Positions 1-9,083 of a DNA stretch of 60,068 nucleotides are shown here, one piece after another. The DNA lies in the NCBI RefSeq assembly GCF_000281975.1, contig NZ_AKKE01000021.1:1-60068 (forward strand), in the 5' to 3' direction. Each line of letters begins with the position of its first letter. Position 1 is the stretch's first letter. This DNA comes from Novosphingobium sp. AP12. GTDB taxonomy: Bacteria > Pseudomonadota > Alphaproteobacteria > Sphingomonadales > Sphingomonadaceae. The notes under the pieces are model-generated. The model made no database searches. It was not told where the DNA came from and saw only the letters and a program-made list of their open reading frames with translations. The position numbers and the translations under genes are program-made.

Positions 1-220
1 GGCGGCCGCCGCCAGCCTCGATATACCGCACCGAGAGATTGGCGAGATGGTGCATGGTTCCCTCGATCGAAAAACCGCCGAGTATGAATGCCGCGAAAGT
101 CAGCACGCCGAGCGACGTCAGCAGGTTGACCGCCAGCCAGCCTGCGAGGCGCAGGCCGGCCGCGAGGCTTTCCTGGAAACCCGCCTTCCCAGTTCCACCG
201 TGGGCAACATCCCCGCTCAT
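1..220 (-). CDS. Partial conjugation-operon inner-membrane protein (3' end outside window)
   Basis: Reading leftward from an ATG at 220, the frame stays open to the window edge and gives about 73 residues. A hydrophilic start is followed by one strong membrane segment (roughly residues 22-45, containing AGWLAVNLLTSLGVL). The ATG overlaps the traC stop codon in an ATGA arrangement, so the gene is translationally coupled to traC and belongs to the transfer operon. In F-like operons the position after traC is held by trbI or traW. The membrane anchor fits a TrbI-like inner-membrane protein better than secreted TraW, but no family motif is visible in this fragment. Confidence 0.6.
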   Translation of the reverse strand, partial: MSGDVAHGGTGKAGFQESLAAGLRLAGWLAVNLLTSLGVLTFAAFILGGFSIEGTMHHLANLSVRYIEAGGGR

Positions 221-2781
221 GGCGCGGTGTCCAGCTTGCGTTCGTCACGTCCGCCGCGGCCGGGAAATGCAACGCACTCGATCGCGCCGGCAACGCTGTA
301 GCCCCGGTCCACCAGGGCCTCGATTTTAGCAAAAACGTCCGGACTCGAGGAATAAAGCGTGCCGGAATAGGCATCGAGTACGAGCCTGCAGACCGTCTCG
401 GTTTCCGGTCCCCGGATCAGAACGTCGGAATACTCGATGCCGTTGCGTTTGAGCGAGCGAAGCAGAGCCTCGGTGTACCCGTTCATTTCAAACCGGTCGG
501 ACTTTCGGAAATCCGAGATCGTCTCGGCCTTCTGCTGCAGGATCACGAACCAGTCGGAGTTTTCCAGCGCGGCCCGCGAACCTTCCGACTTGTAGTAGTC
601 GTTGATCGACTGCGTCGCAGTGATGAGCGAGGCCCCGTACTTGCGGCAAGTGCGCGAATACGTCTCGACAAAATCGGCCATAGCCCCGCCACGCAGCATC
701 TGCCACGCCTCGTCGATGAGCAGCGCCTTGGGGATCGTGCGGTTCATGCGCCGAATCGTCTGCGATGCAACGAACATGATCGAGGTCAGCACTACGCTGC
801 GCAGCTCCTCGCGCGATGCTAGGTCGGACAGCTCGAAAACCGTTAGGTCGGCGGATAGATCGAGATTGCTCTCGCCAAGAAAGAAGCGCCCGTACGTGCC
901 TTGCGAAGAGAAGGACAGGAGCGCCATCGCGAGCTCGGCGGCGGCTGCATGATCCTCAGTTTCGAGCGCGGCAATGACCAGGTCCACCGTTCCGCCGCGC
1001 TGATGCTCGTTCCACACGGTGTTGACGGCCCGGTCTATGAGCCCACGCTCAGTATCATTCAGACGGGTCTCGTAGCGCGCCATTTGTGACAGGATGGCTT
1101 TCAGCATCGCAAGGCAGTCGACGAGATAATCTTCGTCGCCGTCTGCGAGCTGCGGATCGATCATGCGGAACGGATTGATCGAAATGCCCGAGGACAACCT
1201 GAACTCGGTGAAAGTTCCCCCGAGCACTTTTGCCATGTGCTCGAACGAGCGTCCGTCATCAATGACGATGACTTTCGAGCGGACCCCGGCCAAGCTGGCG
1301 GTCAGGTCCTGGAGAAAAACCGACTTGCCTGACCCCGATTTCCCGGCGATCGCGACATTGTGATTGCCCGCCCGGTTCTGAAATGGCGACCAGAACTGCG
1401 GCTGTCCGCGTCGTCCCACCAAGAGGACATGCGGAATGTCGCCGCCGACGTACTCGCCCTGCACTGGCGAGATCGCGGCGACGTTCGACGACAGCAGCGT
1501 GCGAAACCGCTTCATGCGATCGAGGTCCGAGGCCAGCCCATCGGCGATCATCAGGGGAAAGTGCGCCATGAAGGCGGGAAGCTGAATGTGGGTCTCGTCG
1601 ATCAGGTCCCAGCCGGCCGCCTTGTAGATACCTTTGATTGACCTTTCGGCGGTCTCGGCAGCCCCCCGAGGCGCGATCAGACTGATCGCATAATAGCAGC
1701 GAATGAGCTTCTCGCCGGCTTTCACGCGCTCCTGGACGCTGCGCCACTCGGCCGCTTGGTCCCGCAGCTTGGGAACCAGCCGGACTCCCTGTCCTTCGGA
1801 GAGTGACTGGGTCCGGGCGAACTTGTACCCCGCCCTCGATTCCGAAGTCTCGATACCCGGTATCGTCCCGCAGACCGATTGCAGCGTCGGGCACGGCAGG
1901 CAGAGCTTGGGATTGAACACGTCGCCGATGATCTTCTGCGTGTCCCACGGAGCCCAGCGGTCGGGAAAGTTGCGGATGGACATGGTCCGCACGTCGAAGC
2001 GCTCGGGTACGTAATCCTCGTATTCAGGCACACCCTCCACCACGCTACCGGTCGGTCGCAGCGACTGCGCGTGAAGAAGCAGCCGGTCCTTCTCGACATG
2101 GGTGACAACGTCCCGCCGCACGCATTGCTCGTTGATCGGATCGAACCGGTTGTAGCCGGGCGCATCGTCGCCGGCGCCCGTCGAAGCGCACAGAACCTCG
2201 TCGAAGAAGCGGATCAGATCGACCGGGCCGAGGTTCCGAACCGGAATGTTGATCGAATCGAGCGCCGCAATGAGGGCGTCGCGGATGGTGAGCAGATCGT
2301 CGATGCCGATCCTCGAACCATCGGGCGCGCCGATCGAGAGAATTACCCTGAAATTGCGCACGAGAAAGGGGCCGTCGCTTGCGAGCGACTGCCAGGCCCC
2401 GCCGCGCAGTTTGTCCGCTCGGTGCCGTGCCAGCGTCGAGAAGACGCCGCCTGCCTCCACCCTTGGCAGCATCCACTCGGCCAGCTTCTCCGAGACACGC
2501 GGCGAGGCGTAATTGACAATGCTGAAAGCACAGCCGGGGACCAGGATGTCGGAAAAAATGCCGCCGATGATGTCGGCCGTGCGCTCGTCGCCGCCGATCA
2601 GCGGTGCGAGCTCGAGAATGAAACCCTTCGATCGGACCTGGTAGAACACCTTGGTGGTCTCGTCGAACGAGCGGTAGCCGAGGTAGTGCGACAACATCGG
2701 GACAGATGCGAGACGCACAGTCCTCTCGGGCTTGCGGCTGTCGCCAAGAACCATCTCATAGAGGCTGTCAAAAAGGCTCAT
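217..2781 (-). CDS. traC: F-type T4SS assembly ATPase TraC (VirB4 family)
   Basis: 854 residues, the usual size of F-type TraC. This is the cytoplasmic/inner-membrane ATPase that drives pilus assembly and DNA transfer. A Walker A motif GKSGSGKS lies near residues 480-487 and a Walker B motif ALLIDEAW near 684-691. The N-terminal half is the VirB4/TraC-type domain. The start at 2781 overlaps the traV stop (ATGA), and the stop overlaps the next gene in the same way, so it sits inside a tightly coupled operon. Nothing in the frame suggests decay. VirB4 and TraC share the fold, but the neighbours place this one in the F class. Confidence 0.95.
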   Translation of the reverse strand: MSLFDSLYEMVLGDSRKPERTVRLASVPMLSHYLGYRSFDETTKVFYQVRSKGFILELAPLIGGDERTADIIGGIFSDILVPGCAFSIVNYASPRVSEKLAEWMLPRVEAGGVFSTLARHRADKLRGGAWQSLASDGPFLVRNFRVILSIGAPDGSRIGIDDLLTIRDALIAALDSINIPVRNLGPVDLIRFFDEVLCASTGAGDDAPGYNRFDPINEQCVRRDVVTHVEKDRLLLHAQSLRPTGSVVEGVPEYEDYVPERFDVRTMSIRNFPDRWAPWDTQKIIGDVFNPKLCLPCPTLQSVCGTIPGIETSESRAGYKFARTQSLSEGQGVRLVPKLRDQAAEWRSVQERVKAGEKLIRCYYAISLIAPRGAAETAERSIKGIYKAAGWDLIDETHIQLPAFMAHFPLMIADGLASDLDRMKRFRTLLSSNVAAISPVQGEYVGGDIPHVLLVGRRGQPQFWSPFQNRAGNHNVAIAGKSGSGKSVFLQDLTASLAGVRSKVIVIDDGRSFEHMAKVLGGTFTEFRLSSGISINPFRMIDPQLADGDEDYLVDCLAMLKAILSQMARYETRLNDTERGLIDRAVNTVWNEHQRGGTVDLVIAALETEDHAAAAELAMALLSFSSQGTYGRFFLGESNLDLSADLTVFELSDLASREELRSVVLTSIMFVASQTIRRMNRTIPKALLIDEAWQMLRGGAMADFVETYSRTCRKYGASLITATQSINDYYKSEGSRAALENSDWFVILQQKAETISDFRKSDRFEMNGYTEALLRSLKRNGIEYSDVLIRGPETETVCRLVLDAYSGTLYSSSPDVFAKIEALVDRGYSVAGAIECVAFPGRGGRDERKLDTAP

Positions 2782-3437
2782 CGATCTTCCTCCGACGGCG
2801 GGAAGGACCGCGCTTGTGAGCGTATGTTGCTCCTCAGGCTTGCATCCACCTCCGACCTGATCCGTGTGATCGGGCCCGCGGCCGCAGGCACATTCGGATC
2901 GCCGCCATCAGGAGAGCCTGGCACTATTGCCGGGCCAGAAACATTCCTGGTTTCGGAGACAATCAGCGGAGCGTTCTGCGCCGCTGCGAGAAGTCCGGTC
3001 ACGTTGTCACGGCCGGGCGGCCGCCATGCCAGTTCCACGCTGCTCGCCGTTCTTCCCGGCAGGCCGACCTGCGCCGTCACGGTTCGGCGCTCGTGCGCGG
3101 CGCCGGCGATGTCGGTATAGGTGGGGAACACCACATTGAGCCGGAAGGTCGGGGCCATGGCCCCCGCTCCGTCCCCACCTGCGCCGCCGTCTGCGACTGC
3201 TCTCCGGCCTGGTTCGCCATCATCTACGCTGAAGCGCCCGGCAGGCGCCGCGCGCTCGCGTTCCTCACTATCTACGATTTCGGCAAGGGCCCGGTCGTCG
3301 ATGGCAACCGACGGCGCGCAGATACCGTCAGGTGCCTCGCACCGGAACGAGCCGCTGACATTCGTGCCCAGTGACGTACAGGCCGGCGTGACCAGGACTG
3401 CGCCCAGAAGAAGCGGCTTGTGCAGGAGCCAGCCCAT
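2778..3437 (-). CDS. traV: T4SS outer-membrane lipoprotein TraV
   Basis: About 219 residues. An N-terminal hydrophobic stretch runs into a lipobox-like site (VTPACTSLG), so Cys acylation and outer-membrane anchoring are expected. Further Cys residues follow soon after (FRCEAPDGIC), a TraV hallmark. TraV forms the outer-membrane core complex with TraK and TraB. I chose the ATG at 3437, which overlaps the dsbC stop in an ATGA junction, over an in-frame start 21 bases upstream. The middle is Ala/Gly/Pro-rich. It is coupled to traC at its 3' end. Confidence 0.88.
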   Translation of the reverse strand: MGWLLHKPLLLGAVLVTPACTSLGTNVSGSFRCEAPDGICAPSVAIDDRALAEIVDSEERERAAPAGRFSVDDGEPGRRAVADGGAGGDGAGAMAPTFRLNVVFPTYTDIAGAAHERRTVTAQVGLPGRTASSVELAWRPPGRDNVTGLLAAAQNAPLIVSETRNVSGPAIVPGSPDGGDPNVPAAAGPITRIRSEVDASLRSNIRSQARSFPPSEEDR

Positions 3438-4270
3438 CAGCGTGTTTCCTTCAGCCATGTTTCGAGAAATGCGCGGGGACGATAGCCATGGACGACAGCA
3501 CCGTCGCTGCGCACGATCACCGGCGTGCCGGTGAAGCCGTTCTCTCTCGCGAACGCCTCGTTGGCGTCGAGGCCTCTGGTGTCACATTCGCCTGCAGCAT
3601 CAATCGGTTCATGATTGTAAGCTTTGGCCACCGCCTCCGCGCGGTCACTGGCGCAGATCACGGCATCGGAAATCGGGCGTGTTCCAAGCAGCGAGATCGG
3701 GCGCTCGATCACGGAAACTTTCATCTCCGCGAGCGTACGATGCAGCTGTCTGCAATAGCCGCAGCGGAAATCGCTGAAGACTGTGACCGTCTGCGGGCCC
3801 GCCCCCCACCGGATAGCGCCCGTTTCGGGAAGGCCGGCGAGCGCCACTTTCTCTCGGAGCGGGGTGCGCGGTACCTGCGGCTTCGGTGTATCCGAAACCT
3901 GCCTCCCATCCGCCACCCGGCTCTCGTCCCCGGCGCCCAGCCCGGCCGCGTCCCCGATAAGGAGTTCCGGGCTGATTTCGAGCAACCGCGCGGCCGTCAG
4001 ATCTTGGCGCGTGTCCATATCGTAGACACGGCCGATGACGAGGAAGCGGCCTGCCTTGTCGGTGTAGAAAAGGCTTTTGCCCGCCTGCACTTCGCACAGA
4101 CCGTCGATCTTGCCGCAGTCGATCGCAGTGACCGGGGTGCGGGGCAGGCGCGCCGCGAGTACCCGCCCCAGCCGGGCATCGCCCGCACTAGCGGCCCAAG
4201 TCAGGGTTCCTGCTCCGGCCGCAAGCGCGGCGAGGGCGATGCTGAAATGGCAAATGGCTCGTCGCGTCAT
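3437..4270 (-). CDS. dsbC: Periplasmic disulfide isomerase, DsbC-like (conjugation)
   Basis: 277 residues with a signal peptide (hydrophobic run at residues 8-26) and a C-terminal thioredoxin fold carrying the active-site motif CGYC at Cys170 and Cys173. The N-terminal part resembles the DsbC dimerisation domain. It probably shuffles disulfides in secreted transfer proteins such as TraV. A dsbC gene inside an F-type transfer operon is typical of SXT/R391-like elements and sphingomonad plasmids. It sits between traB (8-base gap) and traV (4-base overlap). The cis-Pro loop can be read as FTGTPVIV near residues 250-257. Confidence 0.9.
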   Translation of the reverse strand: MTRRAICHFSIALAALAAGAGTLTWAASAGDARLGRVLAARLPRTPVTAIDCGKIDGLCEVQAGKSLFYTDKAGRFLVIGRVYDMDTRQDLTAARLLEISPELLIGDAAGLGAGDESRVADGRQVSDTPKPQVPRTPLREKVALAGLPETGAIRWGAGPQTVTVFSDFRCGYCRQLHRTLAEMKVSVIERPISLLGTRPISDAVICASDRAEAVAKAYNHEPIDAAGECDTRGLDANEAFARENGFTGTPVIVRSDGAVVHGYRPRAFLETWLKETR

Positions 4271-4278
4271 GGGTCACC

Positions 4279-5610
4279 TCAGTTCCGGATGAAGGTCCCG
4301 TCGAGAAACACCACCTCGACGTCGGCGCCGGTCGGCATTTCGATGACCGGCTGATACTGCTCAGCACGCTCGATCAGGTAGTCGGAGACGGTGTCGCCAG
4401 CACTGGCGATGCCCTCTCCAAGGCCGCCCTTGACGATCTCGCCCGGGGACAGCGCCTCGCGCTTGCCGTCGACACTGACCGTCGTGCCCGAGAAAACTGA
4501 GTTGGCATTGGCGCTGAAGCCTCTGCCGAAGCCTCCCGCTACACCGGCAAGAAATGCCTGGCCGATCAGTCCGCCCTCGCGGCTGACGACACGGCCGCGC
4601 AGGCCAACTTTGCCGCCGAACGAGATAAAGCCTTTCACTTCGGAGACCGCGTACCGGCCACCAGGCTGCGGGCAAGTCATGCGCTGGAGTTTGACGTAGA
4701 CCTTCTCTGAGGAGAGGTCGCCGTAAGCAGCGCCATTGACCATGCAGCCCTGGATCCGGGTCCGCAGCAGCTTGCCATCCGAGAACACTGACCTGGCTGG
4801 CCCCGTCACGCGCAGCAGGACTGGAAGCGGATCGCTCTGGCTCCTTACATTGGTCGCGGCATCTACGCCGACGACGACCTTGGCCTGGGCGATCGAGTTG
4901 GGCGGCAGGTAGTTCGGACTGTCGGTATAGAGCGCTTGGCCGCCAGCGGCGCCAACCTGTTTGCCGGAGGCGGCGATCTGCCTGCCGTCTCCGACCGGCG
5001 TGGCCGGCCCCGCCGGTGCGAACGAGACGAGCTTCACCTCGTTCAGCCGCGCGCCCGTATCCATGGACACCCCCAGCGCCTTGGCAGCAGCTGCGGCGCC
5101 GGCTGCAGGTGCCCCGCTACCCTCGCCGCTCCGCGCGCCGACCTGCTGGCGCAGCCGCCGGTTCTCGCTCTCGTAGGCCTCGAGGACCCGCGCGGCATCC
5201 GCCTTCACTTGTGCATTTTCCTGGCGAAGTGTCTGAAGCTCCTCTTGCACCTGGTCCACTTTCGAGACGGTGCTTTGCATGCCCTTGAGCTGGTTGCCCT
5301 GCTCCGTCTGCTGGCGCTCGTACATTGCCATCCATTCCCGCTCGGCGCGTTGACGGTTCATGATGGCGTCAGTCGAAATTTCGACGGTCTTGTCCCCGTC
5401 AGCGAAATTCGAGCTTTCCGTTTTATCGTCTCCAGTGATGTAGGCCACGCCGGCAAGCGCGATCAGCGATCCGCCCCCGAACAGGAGCAGCTTCTGCCGC
5501 TTCGCTGCAGCTGCATTCTCGGCAATGCCCAGAGCGGCGTCGAGGCGGTCATGCACTTGCGGGACTTCGCCTTCGACGTTCTTGGGCTTGCGCGCGGGGA
5601 TATCCATCAC
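4279..5610 (-). CDS. traB: T4SS channel protein TraB (VirB10-like)
   Basis: 443 residues. One N-terminal membrane span (about residues 40-58, KLLLFGGGSLIALAGVAYI) is followed by a periplasmic coiled coil (about 85-155, rich in Gln/Glu/Arg heptads) and a C-terminal TrbI/VirB10 barrel domain. Proteins of this family bridge the inner and outer membranes and contact TraK and TraV. Its start overlaps the end of traK by 4 bases (5607-5610), and its gene order matches the F operon (K-B). Length and domain order are normal for the family. Confidence 0.92.
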   Translation of the reverse strand: MMDIPARKPKNVEGEVPQVHDRLDAALGIAENAAAAKRQKLLLFGGGSLIALAGVAYITGDDKTESSNFADGDKTVEISTDAIMNRQRAEREWMAMYERQQTEQGNQLKGMQSTVSKVDQVQEELQTLRQENAQVKADAARVLEAYESENRRLRQQVGARSGEGSGAPAAGAAAAAKALGVSMDTGARLNEVKLVSFAPAGPATPVGDGRQIAASGKQVGAAGGQALYTDSPNYLPPNSIAQAKVVVGVDAATNVRSQSDPLPVLLRVTGPARSVFSDGKLLRTRIQGCMVNGAAYGDLSSEKVYVKLQRMTCPQPGGRYAVSEVKGFISFGGKVGLRGRVVSREGGLIGQAFLAGVAGGFGRGFSANANSVFSGTTVSVDGKREALSPGEIVKGGLGEGIASAGDTVSDYLIERAEQYQPVIEMPTGADVEVVFLDGTFIRN

Positions 5611-6413
5611 CGGTCCCCTGCCGGCACGACAACGTAGGCGCCCGTGGCCTGGCGGGGCTCCAGTCTCGCATTGGCGATGCTGACAGCGATTGCGCCGCTC
5701 GGGGCGATGAGTTCGTCGCTCACAGCGACCGACGTTTCGCCGGTGTTTTCGATCCGCAGGACCTTACCGGCCACGGTCACGCCGTCGTATTCGCTGACAA
5801 GCTGGACCTTGAGGCTGCCTTTGGTCACGGGCGCGCGGGGTTCGTCGCGGATTTCGAACCCCTCGATCGGCCGCTGCTCGAACATTGCCTTTATAAGGGC
5901 GACTGCCTGTGCACCGAGCGGGATGTCCCTGCGGAGCGGCGCTCGAACGGCGGCCGGCTCAGCCCTTGCAGAATCGGGATTGGTAACAAAGACCTGTGTC
6001 GCATCCGCGCCGCCCACCCGGCAGATGAACTTGTAGACGAAACCCTTCTGCGTCGTGCCGAAGAACGAGATCGAGCTGCGCTGGTATCCTTCCGGCACAG
6101 AAATATAGATGTCGCCGCGGGTCGGCTCGTGAACGACCGAGAAGTCTTCCGCAGCGACAGCGCTGGCGACTTTCGAAACCGCGGTAAAACGGTCGTCCCT
6201 GAGCGATATCCTCGTCAGATCCTGCTTCGAGGCATCGCACTGGACCGAGCCATTGTCCGCCGCGATGACTGTCTGATCCGCAAGTGCCGGCTGGGCCGCC
6301 ACGAGTCCCGCAGCCAGCAGAGCGGTTCCGCAGCATCGCTTGGCGAAGCAGTCGAGCGAAGACAGCAGCGAAACGCCCGAGGCGATCTCGCATGCGGCGA
6401 TCATTTCACTCAT
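5607..6413 (-). CDS. traK: T4SS secretin-like protein TraK (VirB9-like)
   Basis: About 268 residues with a signal-peptide-like region ending near PALADQTV, then a beta-rich body. TraK is the periplasmic/outer-membrane VirB9 equivalent that binds TraV and TraB. I use the ATG at 6413 (MSEMIAAC), 8 bases inside the traE stop. An ATG at 6404 (MIAAC) is equally possible, and a longer frame start further upstream would overlap traE more than its neighbours do. It is unusual that about 35 residues precede the hydrophobic export segment. Confidence 0.87.
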   Translation of the reverse strand: MSEMIAACEIASGVSLLSSLDCFAKRCCGTALLAAGLVAAQPALADQTVIAADNGSVQCDASKQDLTRISLRDDRFTAVSKVASAVAAEDFSVVHEPTRGDIYISVPEGYQRSSISFFGTTQKGFVYKFICRVGGADATQVFVTNPDSARAEPAAVRAPLRRDIPLGAQAVALIKAMFEQRPIEGFEIRDEPRAPVTKGSLKVQLVSEYDGVTVAGKVLRIENTGETSVAVSDELIAPSGAIAVSIANARLEPRQATGAYVVVPAGDR

Positions 6414-6972
6414 CGATCTGGTCCTTTCTGGAGAGGACGCCGAAGCCACGCAGCTTCAGGCTCAGGCCCTCGTATTTCCATGCGAAACGGAAGACCCGGT
6501 TCTCGCGGCGCACGTCTCGTGAGGCTACGATCGTGTGCAGGACACCGCCGACTTCGCTGGTAAGAGAGGCGGGATCGACGCGTATCCAGTCGATCGTCAC
6601 GAACTGGGTCACCTGCGACCCCTGCTGCTCTTCGATGATGCCTATGAGCTTCGATTTTAGCCCGCCGCGCGCCTCGGGCGCACTGATCTTGAGGATCGAA
6701 TCCATCCAATACTGGAGTGTTTCGGGCGAACGGTTTAGCGCCAACTGGGCCGTGTCCCGCGTCACCGCCTCGAGGTAGTCGCGAGACACGCCGGAAGACG
6801 AGATCGACATGGTTCTGGGAACGACCGGCTGAAGAATGACCTCCCGCTCGCGGCGCACGGCCATGGTCACCAGAGCGAGGCAAGCGATACCTAGCCCAAG
6901 GCAGCCGATGGCTAGGAAGTTGCGCTGCCTGAGCGCGCGCTGCGACTGCTGGTGAGCGAAGGCTGCGTCCAT
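6406..6972 (-). CDS. traE: T4SS inner-membrane protein TraE (VirB5/VirB8-like)
   Basis: 188 residues, the standard TraE length. There is an N-terminal membrane span (NFLAIGCLGLGIACLALVTM, about residues 18-37) and a periplasmic domain with the RREREVILQPVVP segment typical of the family. TraE is needed for pilus assembly. The gene begins 1 base after traL ends and overlaps the 5' end of traK. Nothing unusual was seen. Confidence 0.92.
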   Translation of the reverse strand: MDAAFAHQQSQRALRQRNFLAIGCLGLGIACLALVTMAVRREREVILQPVVPRTMSISSSGVSRDYLEAVTRDTAQLALNRSPETLQYWMDSILKISAPEARGGLKSKLIGIIEEQQGSQVTQFVTIDWIRVDPASLTSEVGGVLHTIVASRDVRRENRVFRFAWKYEGLSLKLRGFGVLSRKDQIDE

Positions 6973-6973
6973 G

Positions 6974-7258
6974 TCAGCCCGCCAGTACCCGGATGTGGGA
7001 ATGCGGTGCGGACCTGAGCCCGAAAAACCCTCCTGGCAGATGCCAATAGGCGAGATGGAGTATCCAGCACATCGAGCGGCCTGCCCGAAGCTTGCGATAA
7101 CCGAGCCATGCCCCGATGCTGAAGAGCAGGCCGACCACGATATGCTGAGACAGGATACCCCACCCGAAGGGTACGAGCATCACGACGAACTCGTCGAACG
7201 TCCAGAAGCCGATGAGTTCCGGATCATCCAGGTGTCTGGGAATACTGTATTGATCCAT
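6974..7258 (-). CDS. traL: T4SS pilus assembly protein TraL (VirB3-like)
   Basis: 94 residues with the family opening (IPRHLDDPELIGFWTFDEF) and one or two membrane spans (residues about 24-55). TraL is a small inner-membrane protein that helps assemble the pilus alongside TraE. The gene lies 57 bases downstream of the pilin gene and 1 base before traE. Length and composition match F-type TraL. Confidence 0.93.
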   Translation of the reverse strand: MDQYSIPRHLDDPELIGFWTFDEFVVMLVPFGWGILSQHIVVGLLFSIGAWLGYRKLRAGRSMCWILHLAYWHLPGGFFGLRSAPHSHIRVLAG

Positions 7259-7315
7259 GGACTCGCCCCCGATATCCGGGGGACGCGCAGGAAGTCCCCG
7301 CGCCCCCGGCGCCTG

Positions 7316-7642
7316 TCAGACAGTTGCAGTGATGGTCGACGTGACGATCGGGATGCCGGTTCCGGCACCCACGCCCACGCCTACGGGGATCGCGACTTGG
7401 CCCAGCGAGAAGCGGCCGGAGGCAAGGCCGACAATGCCGCCGGCCAGCGACAGCACGGTGATGATCTTGCCTCCGGACCCCTCGAGGAATCCCGTGAATT
7501 GGGTCAGTGCGGTGTCGAAGGTGGTATCTGTTCCGGCAAAAGCCGCGCCCGCGCCCAGAGCGCATGCAGCTGCCGCCGCCGCAAGAACTTGGCCTGCCCT
7601 CGTCGCGGTATGCCTGTTGATTAACCCTGCTTGCTCGATCAT
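7316..7642 (-). CDS. traA: Conjugative pilin precursor TraA-like
   Basis: 108 residues. A long leader with a hydrophobic Ala-rich stretch ends at a typical cleavage site (GAAFAGTD). The mature part is about 70 residues with two hydrophobic helices separated by a short basic loop (GRFSLGQVA), the architecture of F-type pilin. The start at 7642 has a strong GGAGG ribosome site a few bases upstream. It is the first gene of the transfer operon, as expected for traA, and probably the most heavily translated. Confidence 0.85.
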   Translation of the reverse strand: MIEQAGLINRHTATRAGQVLAAAAAACALGAGAAFAGTDTTFDTALTQFTGFLEGSGGKIITVLSLAGGIVGLASGRFSLGQVAIPVGVGVGAGTGIPIVTSTITATV

Positions 7643-8068
7643 GGATTCCTCCGTTGTTCAGCTGTGCGCTCAAGCGCCCATTGATCTGAACTGATCTGCC
7701 GCGGGGTTGCAAAAGCGAGAGGCCAGATGAGGACCACGGGCACGGGCGCAGCGCTCCGGAATGCAGGTTTGATCCAGAGCCGGCGCCGCCCTGGGGCAAA
7801 CTGTCATGACAAAGGCCGCAGAAGCAGTGTGCATGGCCATCCCTGCGGAAGAGGCGACCAGAAGCGGCAGCGGTTAGGGTGGCTCCGGCTCGCGAAATGC
7901 CGATCGTATCCGACTCGCGGCCACGTGCTGTCGGAGATGCAATACCCCCAACCTGTAATACCGGTCTTCTCGCTGAGCTGATATTTCCTGGGATGTCGCG
8001 ACGGCAAACCGATCGCGATCCGCACCGGGTAATATGCAAGCCCCTCTGCCTGCCGAAGGGAGACGTAA
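7643..8068. promoter_or_regulatory. Divergent control region between pilin operon and regulator gene
   Basis: 426 bases without a convincing gene, lying between the leftward transfer operon (starts 7642) and the rightward small regulator (starts 8069). It must hold the traA promoter and probably the regulator's promoter and operator. A short direct repeat, TGATCTGAACTGATCTG, occurs at about 7682-7698 just upstream of the pilin ribosome site. I could not assign clear -35/-10 boxes. Confidence 0.5.
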
Positions 8069-8560
8069 ATGCAGCCAGCCGAAGATCGTGTCGCCGCGTT
8101 CCCAAAGCCTTGCGAAGGCCCCTCGCTCACCCGGGGGCATGCGCAAATCATCCGTGCCGTCATGGAGCGGCGAGACATAACTCCGCAGATCCTCCACGAC
8201 GCGGGCATCATTCGCGAACGGTTTCGCCGGCATTTCTTTCAGCGGCTTGAGGCGGGGCAGCTGACTGTAGTCGAACTGCACCGGTTGAGCGCCTATCTAT
8301 CGGTGGATCCTCTCCGGTCGCTCATCGCAGTCTCGCTGATGAACGAGCCAGCCGCCTACTTTGATGCTATCACCGAAACAGTGTCGTTCTACACAGCGGA
8401 ACTCTGCATCTCACTGTCGAATGCAATATCGTCGTGTGAGGGCGAGTTCGAGACGATGAACAGAAACCTCTGCCGCGCCCATGCCGACAAAATTTCCAGC
8501 GACATCAAGCGGCATCATGAAAACATTGTGAAGTCGCGCAGGGACCAGTTCTGGAATTGA
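8069..8560 (+). CDS. Small regulator-like protein divergent from the tra operon
   Basis: 163 residues, with a GGGAG ribosome site just before the ATG. The N-terminal half (about residues 22-85) reads as a short helical, helix-turn-helix-like domain: hydrophobic spacing around IIRAVMERRDITPQILHDAG, then LEAGQLTVVELHRLSAYLSVDP, a pattern seen in XRE-type repressors. The C-terminal half is a long charged helix. Its divergent position next to traA suggests control of transfer. I do not recognise a named family, so the regulatory role is inferred from fold pattern and context. Confidence 0.7.
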   Translation: MQPAEDRVAAFPKPCEGPSLTRGHAQIIRAVMERRDITPQILHDAGIIRERFRRHFFQRLEAGQLTVVELHRLSAYLSVDPLRSLIAVSLMNEPAAYFDAITETVSFYTAELCISLSNAISSCEGEFETMNRNLCRAHADKISSDIKRHHENIVKSRRDQFWN

Positions 8561-8779
8561 CGGTTTCTGGAACTGGCGCAGCTTGCGAGTTTGCCATCGC
8601 GCCGCGTGTTGAAGTTGTACTAACAGCGCTCCGCGCGCGCCATCGTAGAAAATCATGTCTCACAAGCCAACAAGCCCGGCGTTCAAGTCTGGCGCTGAGA
8701 CCCCAGCCTTGCGCCGCGACGAGCATGGTTTGACGCGCTCAACGGCTGCCGAGATGGCCGGTCCGAAAGCCTGAGAAAG

Positions 8780-8815
8780 TCCGATCGCCGACCTTGGGCC
8801 AGACCAGCGATCGGA
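8780..8815. repeat. Perfect inverted repeat between convergent genes
   Basis: Arms TCCGATCGC (8780-8788) and GCGATCGGA (8807-8815) pair perfectly over 9 bp with an 18-base spacer. It lies between the 3' ends of the regulator (8560) and the acidic protein gene (8844). It could be a shared terminator stem, although no U-tract follows, or a protein-binding site. Confidence 0.4.
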
Positions 8816-8843
8816 TGGCGGCAACTCTTGCATTTGACCAGGG

Positions 8844-9083
8844 TCAGTCGTCTTCGTCGAAGTCTCCTGCAGTCGCATCATTGTCGATCTCATCGTGTTC
8901 GAGCGGGTCGAGGCCGAGTTGGGCGATAACCTCCAACTTGCCAGCAGCGACCACAACCTCGTCACCATCTTCGAGTTCGACGAGTGTAGTCTCCGAGTCA
9001 TCACCCGTGCTGACGCTCACCACGTCGTCGCCATCGATCTCGATTTCCTCCCCGTCCGGGGTGTGAAAAGTAAAACGGGTCAT
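8844..9083 (-). CDS. Small very acidic hypothetical protein
   Basis: 79 residues beginning MTRFTFHTPDGEEIEIDGDD and ending in a run of Asp/Glu. A good AAGGAG ribosome site lies 7 bases before the ATG at 9083, which decides this start over longer open frame to 9434. The sequence looks like short beta strands (VVSVS, ETTLVEL, EVVVAAG) followed by an acidic tail. It could be a DNA-mimic or anti-restriction-type protein carried beside transfer genes, but that is only a guess from charge and location. No family is recognised. Confidence 0.72.
   Translation of the reverse strand: MTRFTFHTPDGEEIEIDGDDVVSVSTGDDSETTLVELEDGDEVVVAAGKLEVIAQLGLDPLEHDEIDNDATAGDFDEDD

Noticed and set aside
1879..3120. 413-codon frame on the plus strand opposite traC and traV
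   Set aside because: It is antisense to two clear conjugation genes, has no family pattern and is Arg/His-rich as expected of a high-GC shadow.
8655..8774. 39-codon plus-strand frame beginning MSHKPTSPAF
   Set aside because: No ribosome site and no similarity; it could be real but I cannot support it.
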